Assembly (NCBI GenBank): GCA_026413225.1
Contig: CM048554.1
Location: 52,535,463-52,599,462 of the forward strand
Reading direction: 5' to 3'
Length of the DNA: 64,000 bases
Source of the DNA: Otis tarda
Lineage: Eukaryota > Chordata > Aves > Otidiformes > Otididae
In this document: piece by piece, positions 26,346 through 62,200 of the stretch
How the letters are laid out: each line of letters begins with the position of its first letter
Numbering within the stretch: the first letter of the stretch is position 1
The notes under the pieces: model-generated
Database searches by the model: none
The model's input: the letters and a program-made list of their open reading frames with translations, nothing else
What the model was told of the DNA's origin: nothing
Program-made: the position numbers and the translations under genes

Positions 26346-27959
26346 TGGCATGGCAGGCCCTTCCTCCAGCCAGAGATGTTCACATCAGGCAATTTAGCAC
26401 AGGAGTAAGAAAACAGCAGTAACAGAGAAGACATTTTGAATCAAGTCCTCCTCCCCCTCACGCTTAGGAGGGCTTTGTCCCAGGTAGCAGCTCACATGCT
26501 CCTCTTGCTGAATAACCTGTTTCTCTGGTAGAGTATCGGCACTGTTACGCAGCACTTGCGGCCACGAACGCAGGCTGCAAGGACCAACTTTTCAGCCAGC
26601 CCTCAGTCCTCCTGCTGCTCCTGCTCTTGCTTCTCTGGCAAGAAACAAAGAGGTTTTCTAACCTTCTCCCTGTTATCAAATGATCTGCACCTGCAGTTCA
26701 TGGAGAACAGCTGAAAGAGGTTGAACTGAAATGCAAGGAAAGGGAGGGGAGGAAGGAAGGAGACCATCTTTGCTAAGGGACCTCCTTTTTCCAGGAGCAC
26801 AAAGGCTCCCAACCAGCAAAGAGTGACTTCTCCATCCAACCACTCTCTCCTTAGCCCCAGGAGCAATCACAGTCCAAGGGGTTTTGCTGCCCGGGCAACA
26901 CTTATTGCCAAGGGTGTCTCAGCAAAGGACCAATACTGATCATAGAAAAGAAAAAAAAAATTTAAAAATCCATTCCAGTAGAAAAATAATTTAATAAAGG
27001 GATAAATTTCAAGAAAATATCTGTATGGTAACAACAGTTTAAGTAAAATGTTCACAAAAATATACATGTCTAATGTGATTATACATAAGTTTTCTGACAG
27101 GTCCTGTTTTCAGCTTGGTTCAGTCCATTTAAGTTTTCATCTAGGAAAAACCTTCACTGCTACCAGACTTCCTGGGATACATAATTTTGCACAACAGAAT
27201 CATATCAGAAATGTTTTCTATCTCATTTTAGGCTCATACAAATAAGCTTTAGAGTTGGTAACAGTCCAGAAAAGATCAGGTTATACTGTATCATTAAAAA
27301 AACATAAATACAAACAAAGAAAGCAAAACTCAGCCACCTAAGGAACACTGTCAGGCAGAAACAACAGCCCTACAATACAGACACTTAACACTGAAACAGC
27401 TGGAAAAGGAGGGGGATGAAGGAACAATGGGCAAGAGAGAGGGGGAAATCCCAGGAATTGTGGAACTGCTAAAGGAGCAGGCTATAGAGAGGCCAAGAAA
27501 AAGCACACAAGAGACCAATGTATTTCTAGAAACCGGACAATTTTGTAGCATAGAAGATAAGCTAATTGCAGGAAGATGAAAAGGAATCAGGGGAGAATGT
27601 TTATTTCTATTTTTTTTTCTTTTTCAAATGGTTACCGAGCTGTAGAAGTAACAGGTCTGTCCCAGAGAGCCCACACCAATAGTGCTAATTCAGCTGAACA
27701 GCTCCAAAACTGATGTACTTCCAGGAGAGAAAAATCCGGTTACAGAAATTGAAGGATGCAAGAATACAGTAGAAAATAAAGAAAACATGTTCCACCAGCA
27801 GATGACAGGAACAAAACACTGAAGAGGAGATGCCAAACAAGAGATATCAGTTTTGTCAAAGGGAGATATACACTGCAACAAAACAAAAAGAACAGAACAA
27901 AACCCCATCCCATAGAAAGAAAATGGAACATTACTAAGAAAATAAAAAGGACACACATT

Positions 27960-28969
27960 TTCCAAAAGACTTTTTGTTTTATAATCATTTTTTTTTACAT
28001 AGACAACTGAAACACACCAATATTTTGTGCGAAAAATATTTTTAAATAAACTTTGCTCGTTCTCAATTTTTGTACATTCTGATATACATATGTAACAAGG
28101 TTTATGGCACTGTAACCAGGATCAAAATCATATAAAGGAAAAAAAATAACTGCTCTCATTTATCCTTTCTGAACCAAGCCAGCTGCCCTTGCACTATTAG
28201 ACTTTAAAAATTATCGTATTACTAGTGGGCAGCCAACTCTAGTTGGTTTGAACACTCAAAACAAACCTCAAATTATTATTGCACAAGAAGCCAGTGAAGG
28301 CATATGGCATAGAATGATCAAAGTCCCTTACTGTTAAAACCTTACAACCCAAAATAGAAAAATAGAACTGGAACATGAAACACGCCAAGTTAACTTTTTT
28401 TTCTTCTTTAGTTTGAGTGAGGAGTGTGAAAGTGCCTTGCAGCGTTCTTAAGCTGCTCCTATTTCCTTTGCATCGGTGAGTGTTTAGCTAGGTTATCTTT
28501 AGCAAAGCCTTTGCAGATGAAGGCCCTTATGTTTCAGGGAGGTTTTTTTTCCTGCTTTATTTTGGCTGTTTGTGTTTCATCTTCAACTTAGGTTTCTTCA
28601 GTCTATGAACCTGCACAGACTACTTAGCCATAAACTCTACAAGTAGCTGGAGAGAAAGGAAAAATAAAAAGAAAAAAAAGCCAAATATTTATTTTTCTTG
28701 TTTTTAAAATACTCCTTTTGCTCTGAAGCCTCCTTGCTCTGCCGGCATCTGGGAAGGAAATCACAACAGCACCCCAAACATGGTGGTGAAGTTCTTGGAT
28801 CTCTTTTAAAAACCTTTCCTTACAAAAAAAGGTTTTTATTCACAGAAAGTTTGCCACAAAACCCCCCTTGAAAGCTAAAAAGAAAAACCCACAACCCACC
28901 CATCACTGCCCCAAATCAGGTGAAGAATAGGTTAACCCCTTCATTGATCGCCTCCTTGCAGCTTCGCTG
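27960..28969 (-). other. DUSP10: DUSP10 3' UTR (approximate end)
   Basis: The stretch after the stop codon is AU-rich in the transcript sense. It carries an AUUUA-containing run UUUAUUUAAAAAUAUUUUU at 28032-28050, typical of unstable immediate-early type messages. The likely end is a variant poly(A) signal (AUUAUAAAAC, TATAAA core at 27978-27983) followed 20-30 nt later by a GU-rich stretch (AUGUGUGUCC about 27950-27960). This gives a 3' UTR of about 1.0 kb, in line with the human gene as I recall it. Earlier canonical AATAAA hexamers in the sense strand lie at 28835-28840, 28688-28693 and 28556-28561 and could give shorter forms. The end point is inferred, not seen. Confidence 0.5.
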
Positions 28970-52619
<23,650 letters not shown>

Positions 52620-52663
52620 GAGGAGGCTGAGCACTAGCAAGTTAAGAAGAACTCAAGATCACC

Positions 52664-54280
52664 CTGCAAAAGAAAAAAAAAAAAAAGGGAGGGGGAGTGG
52701 GAAGAAGAAAAAGGTGATAAAAACAGACCATGAAATCACATAAGCTTTGAGATACAGGAACTTACTTTGCCAACACCCATTACCCATGGGTAACAACCCC
52801 TTCTGACAGCTATCAGCTCACAGTAGCTGCTAAAAAACCTCTTCCAGTCCTGCAGCAAATACTTCAGCTATCTGCATGCATGCACATGGCACGCAGAACA
52901 CATGCGACTAGCCTGGAGCATGCAGCTACACCCAGGAGGAGGCATTTGTCTCCATGCAGATGGTGCTGAGCTATTCTGAAACCCCAGGCTGCAAGGCATG
53001 CAACCGATATCGACAGAGGCACGCCCCCTTGTTCTGTCGCTTGCTGCGAGGGAAGCGGCTACTGGGCTGAGTCTATGACTGGGAGGAACCCGCAGGAGCT
53101 GGATGTGTCAGTGGCGATATACAACTTTTCCAGCAAGTTAGAATAAAATTAGCTCGTGAATAAATTCTCCAAGACAGTTACAAACTTGAAGACTTAAAGC
53201 TAAACAGAAAACAGCAAAATTAGGCTCTGGAGATCTTGACAAATAAAGCAAGTGTGCGCCTCGCACTTCCATCCCCTGGTGAGAGAGGTCAAGCCAGCGC
53301 CGGTTAAGCCCCAGCTCCAGCCCTGGCTAAGCGGCTGTTCCCCCGCAGTAGCTCCCCAGCCCCTTTTACACCTTCTAGAAACGGGGACGGGGTTCCCTCC
53401 ACGCCAGCCAAGGTAACAGCCTGCCCAACTTGCTTGCCATTTGCTGAGAGACAGCACACAGGGTAAGAAACTCCCCCCCTTTCCACTCGGGAGGGAAGGA
53501 AAACAACAGACGAGCAGAAGAACCTAAGAAAGCCCAGACGGTGCCTCCTCTTTCCCCAGCAACTTTAGGAGCAGCTGCGGCTCTCGCTGGAAAGCAAACG
53601 CATCCCAACAGCGACTTCACCAACTCCACCGCATCCCGCAAACCGAGCGAGCGCGCGCCGCGCCGCCTCCCCATCCCGCTCCGCACCGGGCCCGCGGAGA
53701 AGCGGCGCGGAGATTCCCCCCTTATTCCCCCTGTCCCGAACAGCCAGTCCTCCTCCTGGGGCGGCCCGCAAGACCCTCTCCCCCCCGCCACTCCAAACAG
53801 CTACGGGAGCGAACCCGCGGGCACCTCCGGGCCAAGGCAAGGTACCGCGACCCGCCCGCCGACGGCGGAGCTCCCGGGGCCGGGGGGAGCCGGCCCGCTC
53901 AGCCGGGAGGTTTTCCAGCCCCGCTGTTTTTGTCCCAAACCGCCCCTCGCCCTCCTCGCCGTTTGGAAAAAGGATAAACAAGCCCTGCGCGCCTTCGCCT
54001 GATGCAATTTAAAAATAAATAAATAAGTAAGTGAATAAATGAGGGCGCTAACCCAGCTCCTCCGCCTAGGCACGGGGGAAACAAGGAAAAAGCAGAAGAA
54101 AAGCGGGAAACTGAAGTTCTACCCCCGAACGCAGCGACCCGGGGCGGCCGCCGCCACCCGCCTGCCCGCCCGCCCAGCGGACCGGACCCAGCTGGGCCGG
54201 TGCTCCCTGCCGCGGCAGCCGTGCCCGGGTCCCCGCAGCTCCGGGTCCCCGCAGCCCCTTGGTCCTCCTCCCGCACTCAC
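52664..54280 (-). other. DUSP10: DUSP10 intron 1
   Basis: The intron runs from donor GTGAGTG (54280) to acceptor TTTTGCAG (52664). Its upstream half is CpG island, its downstream half ordinary sequence. The acceptor is preceded by an uninterrupted run of 14 T in the sense strand (52673-52686), part of the polypyrimidine tract. A second donor-like GTAAGT in sense lies near 52758-52766 but has no supporting exon that I can recognise. Confidence 0.6.
54006..54042. repeat. AAAT-type tetranucleotide tract inside the CpG island
   Basis: AAATAAATAAATAAG, then GTGAATAAATGAG, forms an imperfect AAAT/AAGT tetranucleotide tract in intron 1. In transcript sense it reads as overlapping UUUAUUUAUUUAUU. 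It is a sharp AT island within very GC-rich DNA. Confidence 0.85.
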
Positions 54281-54380
54281 CGTCGCGGCCCCGCGCGGCC
54301 GCCGCTGCGTCTCGCGCCCACTGCCCCGCCCGCCCCGCGCTCCGCGTCCCGCGCGCTGCCCGCACCATCCTCGTTACTTT
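54281..54380 (-). other. DUSP10: DUSP10 exon 1, non-coding leader (5' end approximate)
   Basis: Inside the CpG island on the minus strand lies a strong donor, CGACG|GTGAGTGCG, at 54281/54280. It would splice to the exon 2 acceptor at 52663. The 5' end is not fixed by sequence. About 54370-54400 is inferred from the two inverted CCAAT boxes upstream (54450-54454 and 54536-54540), which usually sit 60-150 bp before a start site. There is no clear TATA box. A leader ATG at 54368-54366 opens a short upstream frame (see findings). Alternative first exons are common for this gene and cannot be excluded. Confidence 0.55.
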
Positions 54381-54560
54381 CTCTTTTGCTACCGCGTAAA
54401 TGTACGGGTCGGCGGGGGCGGGGCGAGCGGCGACTGGCGGCCTCGCCGGCCAATAGCGATACAGCGGCGGGCGGAGGGGCGGGGAAGGAGGCGTGGCCGG
54501 CCCGCCGGGCGCCGGGGCGGTGATGTCATCGGCAGCCAATCGGGAGGGCGCGGCGCCGGC
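54381..54560 (-). promoter_or_regulatory. DUSP10: DUSP10 core promoter with CCAAT boxes, GC boxes and a CRE-like site
   Basis: Reading on the minus strand upstream of exon 1 there are GC boxes at about 54414-54425 (GGGGGCGGGGCG) and 54476-54484 (GGGGCGGGG), inverted CCAAT boxes at 54450-54454 and 54536-54540, and TGACATCA (54521-54528), one base from the palindromic CRE and an ATF/JUN-type site. No TATA box is visible. This is the usual make-up of a TATA-less CpG-island promoter of a signal-inducible gene. An ATF/JUN-type site would suit a phosphatase that feeds back on JNK and p38, but binding is inferred only. Confidence 0.6.
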
Positions 54561-57500
54561 CCGCGCCCCGGGGCAGCAGCTGCTCGCCGTTGACAGGCGG
54601 AGGCGGGCGGGCTGCGCGCCCCCGGCGGCAGCGCCCCCCGCAGGACGAGGTGCGCGCAGGCGGCCCCGGTCCCAGGCTCTGCTAGGGGGGCTCGGGGCGC
54701 CTGCCCCGCACCCGCTGAAGGAACCTGCGAAAACAACCGGCAACTCAGCACCCCGAGTCACTCTCTGCATCAGGAAAAAGCCACGAACGCCCCGGTAGCC
54801 CCCGGGCTGCCGCCTCGGCGGGGAGCTGCGGGATGCGCTGCCTCCCCACGACCGCCACCCCCAAACCGCTTTTGGGAGAACGCCAGCAGACAGGGAGCGA
54901 TTGCAGGTGCCCCGTAGCCCGGACGCGTTGTGTCCGTGGGCACAGCGACTTACACAACCCACGGGCAGCCTCCTCAGAGCAGGGCATGGAGAGCAAACCC
55001 ACCCACTCCCAGAGTTTTTGGTACAGCGTGTTCTTCCCAGCCCCCACAACCAGCAGTTCGGTGGTCCACAAGTGGTGTCAAATCAAGGAGGCTGCTTTTT
55101 AGGTGCTTTTCCAAGCAACCCTCCTCTAAGAAAAATAAGCCTGCACAAGAGACTGAGAAGAAAAACCAGCAACCTCCCTGCACGGCAGCTACACATCACA
55201 GGGAGGGCAGAAGATGCCCCCCCGGCACGGGGCTAGGAGCCGTCTGGGCCTGTGGGTCTCCCCCTGCCCAACCTCCACGTGAAAGGTGGATCCAGTTGCT
55301 CCATGTTACGCCAATTCGGACCAAATGCAGCCTCTGATGTACTGCCAGTCCATCCTTGCCTGGCAAAGATGGTGAGCTTTCGGATTAGACTGGACTCTCC
55401 CAGTGTCAAAGAGAAAGCTATACAGGCTTGAGGGCAAGATTTTAGGGACCAGTTACGAGGACAAGTATAAATCCCTTTCATCCTTTCCATCAGACCTTGA
55501 CATGGGTGAAATAATGAGCTCTCACTCTTGCTACGGGTGCACTACAAGGCAAAAGGTGAAAATTGATTTCCAAGCCAGAGGGATCTACTCATCAAACACT
55601 AGGAAGGTACCTGGCAGCAGCACGAGATCTTTGCACCCCTTCCTTCCCCGCTGTGCAAAATCCATTTTAGCATTTCCTGGTTCAGCAACCACATCTCATC
55701 ACCTGTCAATCCATCACATCAGAGACGGGGAAGGTGGCGTCGCCAGAATGATGCATCCCGTCGTGTCCTCCTGACGGAGAGAGTGCCGGAGAGTTTCACC
55801 TACAACCACGAACGCAAATCCTTTGAGCTAGAGGAGGAAGGGTGAATTTAGAGAAGACAAGATGTTGTCAGTGTGATAATAGTGAACATAAATTAGCCTC
55901 CAAAGATTTTGGTTTTAGGGTGAACATGGAGAACTCATTTTTCAGCTGGAATTTTCAAGCTGTGACTACCAATCCAACTTTTATCAAAAATACTGTAAAA
56001 TGCAGTAATATCAGTGTTCAGCAAATCAGAGTAAAAAAACTCACGAAAACAGATAACAAGATTTCAGAAGCACTGAATACTTGATTTTTTTTTGATTAAT
56101 AGTTGTAACTTCAACAGCAAGTCAACTCATTCTCCTCACAGCCATCCCTTAAACACTCAGTTGCTCTCCTCTAAGTGTTCCTTGCAGGACAGTGACTCAT
56201 CCAGTACAAACTCAGGCTTTTGGTTTCCAGTTTTGCGATGCCTCAGTAGGGCACCATTTCTCCTGCACGCAGGAGAGGAAAGGGGAACTGGGGTAAGGCT
56301 CTCGCATGCAACAGCTTCACCTCCTGCAATCTGCTCCCACTGAGAGCAAACACATGGGCAAAGACTTTGAGCAAGTCAATCCTCACACCGGCAAAGACTG
56401 CAGTCTGGAGGTGTTACCTCCTGAAGGCTTATAAAAATGTAAGTCACCATGATACCCAGCATCAAGGCAAGCTGGGCTTCTAATACTGGCACGTAATTAC
56501 TGCATTAGCAGCTGCCCTCCCCAACCAGAGAGTGAACAGAACAATGGAGAAATGCATCGGTCTCAGACTGTCTCCACAAACGTGGTTCAGATCCCTGGAG
56601 GTGTCAGCATGAGACACCACTGTAGCGTTTTCATGCTCTCTACTCCTCTTTGTCCGTGACTTGCTGTGGTTGGCACTGGGCTCACCGCAGAGAGCCCATG
56701 CTTCCCTCCAAACTGCCCTTTCAAGCCACACTCAGGCTTGGGAAAGGAGCTCTCCATGGGCTTGTGCTCAATTTACCACCTGAAATGGTCCTTCCAACCA
56801 GGGCAGCTGGAAACGGTGTTTCTGTGTTTGGGCATCCTCCCAAAGCTAAACATGTCCTAAAGCAAAGATTTGCTGGAAAACATATGAAATAATTGATTTA
56901 GCTATCTTTTCCTTTCTGACCAAATTTCTCAGTACTAACAATGTGAACCAAGGAGATATTTCGTGACTTGTTCATGGAGGACCTCACCTTGCAGAAAAGC
57001 CATGCAGAGCTTACTCGTGGCAAGCACTGCTCCCTTCTGAAGGATACTCAGCCTTTGCCAAGTTTTCTTACAATACAAAGGGAGGCCAAATGTAATTTTG
57101 CCTCATACTTGACTTAACTGTATGTTTTTCTAATAACGTTGACTATAAGTTGCTATTCGTCCCTGGCTTCAGAGGATTTCCTACAGAACTTTTACTGACT
57201 TCATCCTTAATATATTTTATTAGCCTATGACATAAGATTGGCCTTTTTCCTGCTCTCAGAAACCACAACCCGCTGTGATTATTTTTTTTCTGAGCATATT
57301 CAATGAACAACTTTCTTTCTAAATGCTTTTGCTTTCTGTAATTCAAAACCCATAAGAGACACGACTTATCTATCCCCTAACAACTAAACTTCTGTTTTCT
57401 GAAAAGCATACAAGAATTCTTACTATGAAAGCTGGCAGATCTTAGTTAAATTCCCACTTCCAGCAGTAGCAGCACATGGGGTTTTGACATTCATTTTCCT

Positions 57501-58184
57501 CAAATGCTTTTGCCATCACGGTGCACTTGCTCAGATATTTGTAGAAAACCACAGCAGACAAAGAGAAATCATCTCAGAATTGAAGCAAATCTTCACAAAC
57601 TCTCACAGTATACTAATTGCATAAAATCCAATCAAACCCGTTCAACCTCACAAAAAGGGTAAAGATTGCTGCAAACACAGGCTGAATATTGAACAGATGT
57701 GAAAAAGAAGCCATCAAAATTCTCGCCAATAACACAGACATCCCTTAAGAGCTCTCAAACTAAAGAGTCCCTTGTTATTGAAAGATTTCTTCCACGTCAA
57801 ACCATTCTTATCTTCCGCTCTACAATCAGGGACCTTTTCGCTTGTTTGAGATTTAAAAAAAAAAATAATTACCTTCACCAACACATCCATGTGCAGCACC
57901 CACCCTGCATTTAAGTGGAGAGGAAGGTCTGCTGTTCTGTCTGCCCCTTAGCATGCAGATCTCCTCTGAAATGATGTGGGAGGAAAGGATCAGACCTGAT
58001 GTAGGAGATGGTGCATCCCTCTGCCATGCCCTGTGCTCTCCCGGGCACTCCTGTGTCTGCTGCTGTCAGCGCCGCCCTCTCAGTGGTAGCATTATTTTGG
58101 TTTGAGGAGCAGAGCAACAACCAAAGTTAGGTGCTCACCATAGCAGGCAGTGTAAAGACAGTAAAGGACACTCACCTGTCCCTC

Positions 58185-58320
58185 CTGAGACTGAGATGTA
58201 AACAGAGTAAAGTAAGTTCCCAATTTTGCCGGCTGAAATGGGAAGCAAGAGGTTGAATGACTTGCCCAAAGCTGCACAATAGCTTATGCTGTGGAGCAGA
58301 AAATAGGGAAACCTGGGGAA
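58185..58320 (-). mobile_element. MIR-type SINE fossil, antisense (upstream flank)
   Basis: AGAGGTTGAATGACTTGCCC followed by AAAGCTGCACAATAGCTTATG is close to the antisense MIR core, preceded by a CTGAGACTGAGATGTAAACAGAG stretch like its GAGGAAACTGAGGCTCAGAGAG part. This is the clearest of the MIR-like segments in the window. Confidence 0.6.
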
Positions 58321-59184
58321 AGCAAAGATGATAACCAGCACAGTATTTAAATAGCCAACCAGTATCTTGCACTTCAGCAGGTATCACATGAACTGGCTAA
58401 AAGCAGCTCTCCCTGGGACCAGACCAAGCTTCTATGAATTCACTACTTAAGTTTGCCTGTTTGGTTTTTTAAGCACTCTTTGATTCTTGATAGGTTTTAA
58501 TGCAACACATCAGGCCTTAATTTGTCCTTGTTAGGAATGTCAGTTCACTACACAGGCAAAGCTGAAAAACCACTTGATTTAGTTTCTGTTAGCTTTTTGC
58601 AAGAAAAGGATACCCACTTTCGCTTTTTTTTTTTTTTTAAATCTGTTTTCAAGGCACCTTCCTCCATACAACACAAACTTCCCTCTTAAGTGACCCTCTA
58701 GTACGAGGAAACATAACCCCTTTTGTTTTAGACAAACAGTTCATCTTCTAAGGAAGGGGGTGGGTTTAAAAATATGCAAAAATGAGTTTATAAGGAAAAT
58801 GAGGTCCAGTAGTAGGCATAATAATATATCCTTGTACTCGCGCTTGCTTTTTGGCTTATCCTCAGTAGGGAAGCTGCTATTAAATGACCTAGGTGAGAAA
58901 TTAAAATGCAATAGGTATGGCACTGTAACTCCACATGGATGATTTTGCTGCACAGTAAGCAGCCTGCATGGGTTTACTAAGCCACAGGTGATGCCATGTG
59001 TCCATTCCCTGGTGCATGTCACAGGACCATTTGGGCAAGGAGGTCACAGCCGTAAGCAGCATTGCTTAAACAAAGCAACAATGCAGGCAGTGAGACAGGT
59101 GAAGTCAACCAACATCTGCTGACCTCCATGTCTGCTCCAGTTTAGCTCTCAGCCATCACCGTGGGGTTGTGGTTGGATGCTCAC

Positions 59185-59268
59185 CTGCAGCCCTTGCAGA
59201 CATCCTTGCCTTCCTGGTGCTTGGTGGCAGATCTCAGTTGGAGACCACCCTGCAAGCCCCCCGAGCTG
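59185..59268 (-). other. Exon-like segment between splice sites, minus strand (unassigned)
   Basis: On the minus strand, acceptor ACCTGTCCCACCTGCAG ends at 59269 and donor GGGCTGCAG|GTGAGCATC lies at 59185/59184, bounding 84 bp with open frames. The acceptor is only moderately pyrimidine-rich. It could be an alternative upstream exon of DUSP10 or a non-coding transcript; nothing is recognised in the encoded residues. Confidence 0.15.
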
Positions 59269-62200
59269 CTGCAGGTGGGACAGGTTAGGTTGAACAGCAG
59301 CTGAAGTAGGGGACAAGCTAACCAGGGGGAATTTGCCTCCAGCAGCTCCATGAGCACCCCCCGTGACCCTTCTGCCCACAGAGTGTGGGTGCAGCTGGGC
59401 ACTGGGAGGAGCGGGAAGTGGTTCAACACCTTTAAGACACAGTGCTCGAGTGAGAAGATGATGTGTGCTCACAGCCTTGTTTATACAATTTCATTAAACA
59501 AATGCAGATACAAATTGACATTTTAATTCCTCTACAGGACATTTACCCAGGCAGGGTTTCAAAACAAACATATTTCCACTTACCAGGCAGTATATGCCAC
59601 CTTTAAAGCAACAGAGGAATGGTTAAATAGGAGTTTGCTTCAGTAAAGTCAGCAAGGTTTTCAAACTTGCCTGGGTCCAACTTGCTTATTTGTATTTAAG
59701 CTTCTCCATCCATCTCTGGTGGCAGCTGAGCCAGAGAACCTCAGCAGGAAAGATACAGATTTTAAAAAAATTTTTTACAGGCCTTTTATCTTTATGATTT
59801 TCCCCCTCAGCTGTCTGAGTGAGCAGGCAGTGACTGACCTTCCCAGAGTACGTGTACCACAGGGAGCAGAACAGACCCTGATCACAAGAAGTCTTCAGGT
59901 GTGCTCCAGAAGCCCCCACACTGTCCACCAGCACAAAGCAAAACTAGGAGCACGTCAACAGGAAGGGACAGGCAGCACATCTGTGCCACGCAGGAGGGGA
60001 CATGAGGGCCAGGGAAGGAAGGAGTAAGAGAGTGTGAAAAGAAAAAAGGAACTGCTTTCTGAAGGTCTTTATTTATAAATTCTGTTGAGGCCAGACATGG
60101 TCTTACTTCCTTTTCTTAGAGATTGGGTGAGAGCGCTCACTGCGTCTCTCCTTAAAAGAGCCAAAGGGGAAGGCACTGGTGATGGGGAGCAGAGCTAGGA
60201 AGCAAGAGGACTGGAGAAAGTCCAGCTGGAGTCACTCATATAGCCCTGTTCAGCAGCTTGGGGTCATAAAGGCTAGTCTCTCCTGGCTTAAAAAACAGAT
60301 CAGGGAGGGTGAATTATTCAAATCAGCTCTGTCGGAAAATAAGTGCATGAATGCTGCCCTGACGGTAACTGTGAGCTGAGAAAGCTGAAGTGCTATTGAC
60401 AGCTGTCTGGGCCAAATCCCGCTCTCCGTTGCACTAAAACCACCCTATCGATTCGGTGAGAGCAGATTCTGCCTTTCGGTGCACTGGCACAAGGTCTCCT
60501 TCCCAGAGGCGAATATCCGATTGTCCTGCCCCGGCAGCCTGGGAACTGTAGATGGACATGCATAGGGCTGGTGAGGGCATGCCGCAGCTGACCTCGTGAG
60601 ACAGGTGACGTCTGAGGGTCCTTCCAGGCCCTTGGCTGAGAGATGCTGTAGGCGTGCTCCCAGGCAAACATCAGCCGTGCAATGCCAGGTAAGGCCAAGG
60701 TCTTTCCTCCTTGTGCCGGTAAGGACGGCTACCTGCCTACCAGAAGTGACAGCTATTGCTTTTGTGTGCTGTCCTTCCTGTTTTTTCTTTCATGGGCCAA
60801 TGCGGCTCCTCCCTCCTGAGCCACAAGAGTAAGAATACTGTCTTGCATATTTCTCCCTCCACTCCCATAAACAAAAGAGGAAACAGGACAGGAATATGAC
60901 CTTTATGGCTTATCTGCTCTTGGAAGCATACCAGGACAGATCTTCAGAGATGCTTGTTTCAACTGCTGCTGTAGCTGCTTCACCAGTGGCCCTCATACAG
61001 CCGCTCTTCTGGAAGGGCAGCTCCTGTCTTATGTGAGAGGGTTCTCCTCTTCCCGAACAAGCTTCCACATCAGACCTTCCACCTGGACCGCAGTTTTGGT
61101 CCTGCTTGGCTGTAAACATTGGCCAGGCTCTGATGGTCAGGGATGTGAAAAAGCACAATGCTGAACAGCCAGAGGAAGCCCCACTAGACAGCAGATGTGC
61201 CTTTATAACACAGCTGAGATTCTACCAGCCCCACTCACTGCCATGAGTGTCCTGCCTACCAGGGGACAAATCGCAGCCCAGATAACCAGCGCTAGCAGTC
61301 CTGGTTTGCAAGCGACTTTTTAATCCAGCATTTTGTGCCTACGTCACCTCCAGCTGCTGCTCCTGCCTCACTGCCTGCTTTGCGCTGGTCCATCCACACA
61401 CACAGGCACATGGCGTGCGGAGATCATGCCACGATCCCACAAAGACAGGAACCAGCAGAAGAGGCATGGATCCCCATTCCTCTACCTCTTCTCACACCAG
61501 GTCAGTTCTTGAATTTGCACCAGCACTTGTGCCAAAACAGCAGAGGGGTGGCAGCAAGCAGCTGGGGTGGGCAGCTCTGCCCCTGCCCAGGGGCACAGAG
61601 CAGAAAAGCTTCACCAGCAAAGCACAACCAGCTCTGCTCCTTTGCTTGAAGACTGCCTAAGCCCGTGCCAGCCTTTCTCGGGGGCATCAATGACGTGGCT
61701 CACTCGCCCACTTAACCAGGGAGAAGGACCCCGGGCTCCCAGCCCTCTCTCCAGCCCAGGAGAGATAAGGGATGGAGGATGCGCACAGGCAGGCTGCGAG
61801 GTAAAGTCAGATGTCAGCAGCGCTGCGCTCTGGCACTCGCAGGTGTTTCAGAGGAAAAAAACAGAACTTTCATAAAACCACTCTAAATGTTTGTCCGAAG
61901 AGAACATCCTAACTAATTTGTTTATGGTGGAGGCTTTGTATTTTAAGTTGCTGCTCATTTAGATTAGCATTCAGTGCCAGTTTCCACTCCACCCCATTTC
62001 CGTCTGTATTAGACAGAGCTGTCAGCATCTCGCCTGCAACGAAAAGAGCATCAATATTCTTTGGCAGCAGGCAGGGGAGGCTCTGCACAAAGCCAGAGTT
62101 TTAACAGTTTAATGGATGTGCAGAATTGTGAACCTGCAAACTTTTGCTTGGCCACAGTAGATGGTTCAGCCCAACCACCTCCCTCCTTCAGTGTGGCCAC

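Larger units (their letters stand above)
17031..27959. other. Intergenic flank downstream of DUSP10
   Basis: It contains the hairpin/direct repeat at 18665, the octamer repeat at 24391 and the CpG-elevated segment at 25925-26345. Overlapping plus-strand frames at 22213-22711 (up to 150 codons) translate to composition typical of non-coding DNA. No gene is recognised. Confidence 0.6.
53620..54850. other. CpG island over DUSP10 exon 1
   Basis: This is the most GC- and CpG-dense part of the window, with long runs of CGCG, GCGGCC and GGCGGG. It is sharply set off from AT-rich flanks. It covers exon 1, the promoter and the 5' part of intron 1. Several long open frames on both strands here are side effects of stop-codon-poor GC-rich DNA. 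An AAAT-type tetranucleotide tract (54006-54042) interrupts it. Confidence 0.9.

Noticed and set aside
27443-27452. GGGAAATCCC, a perfect NF-kappaB consensus, about 0.5 kb past the DUSP10 poly(A) region
   Set aside because: The degenerate consensus is expected a few times by chance in 64 kb, and nothing else marks this spot.
54066-55049. A 327-codon minus-strand open frame across the CpG island
   Set aside because: Long stop-free frames are expected in GC-rich CpG islands. The translation is Arg/Gly/Pro/Ala-rich without a domain, and it overlaps the DUSP10 promoter and leader. Only its small MVRAARG part matters, as the uORF.
56584-56596. GGTTCAGATCC, similar to a tRNA/SINE B box
   Set aside because: One key B-box position differs, and no A box or cloverleaf can be formed around it.
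58065-58090. GCCGCCCTCTCAGTGG, resembling a CTCF site
   Set aside because: It needs an extra base in the core to align with the CTCF motif, so it does not meet the consensus.
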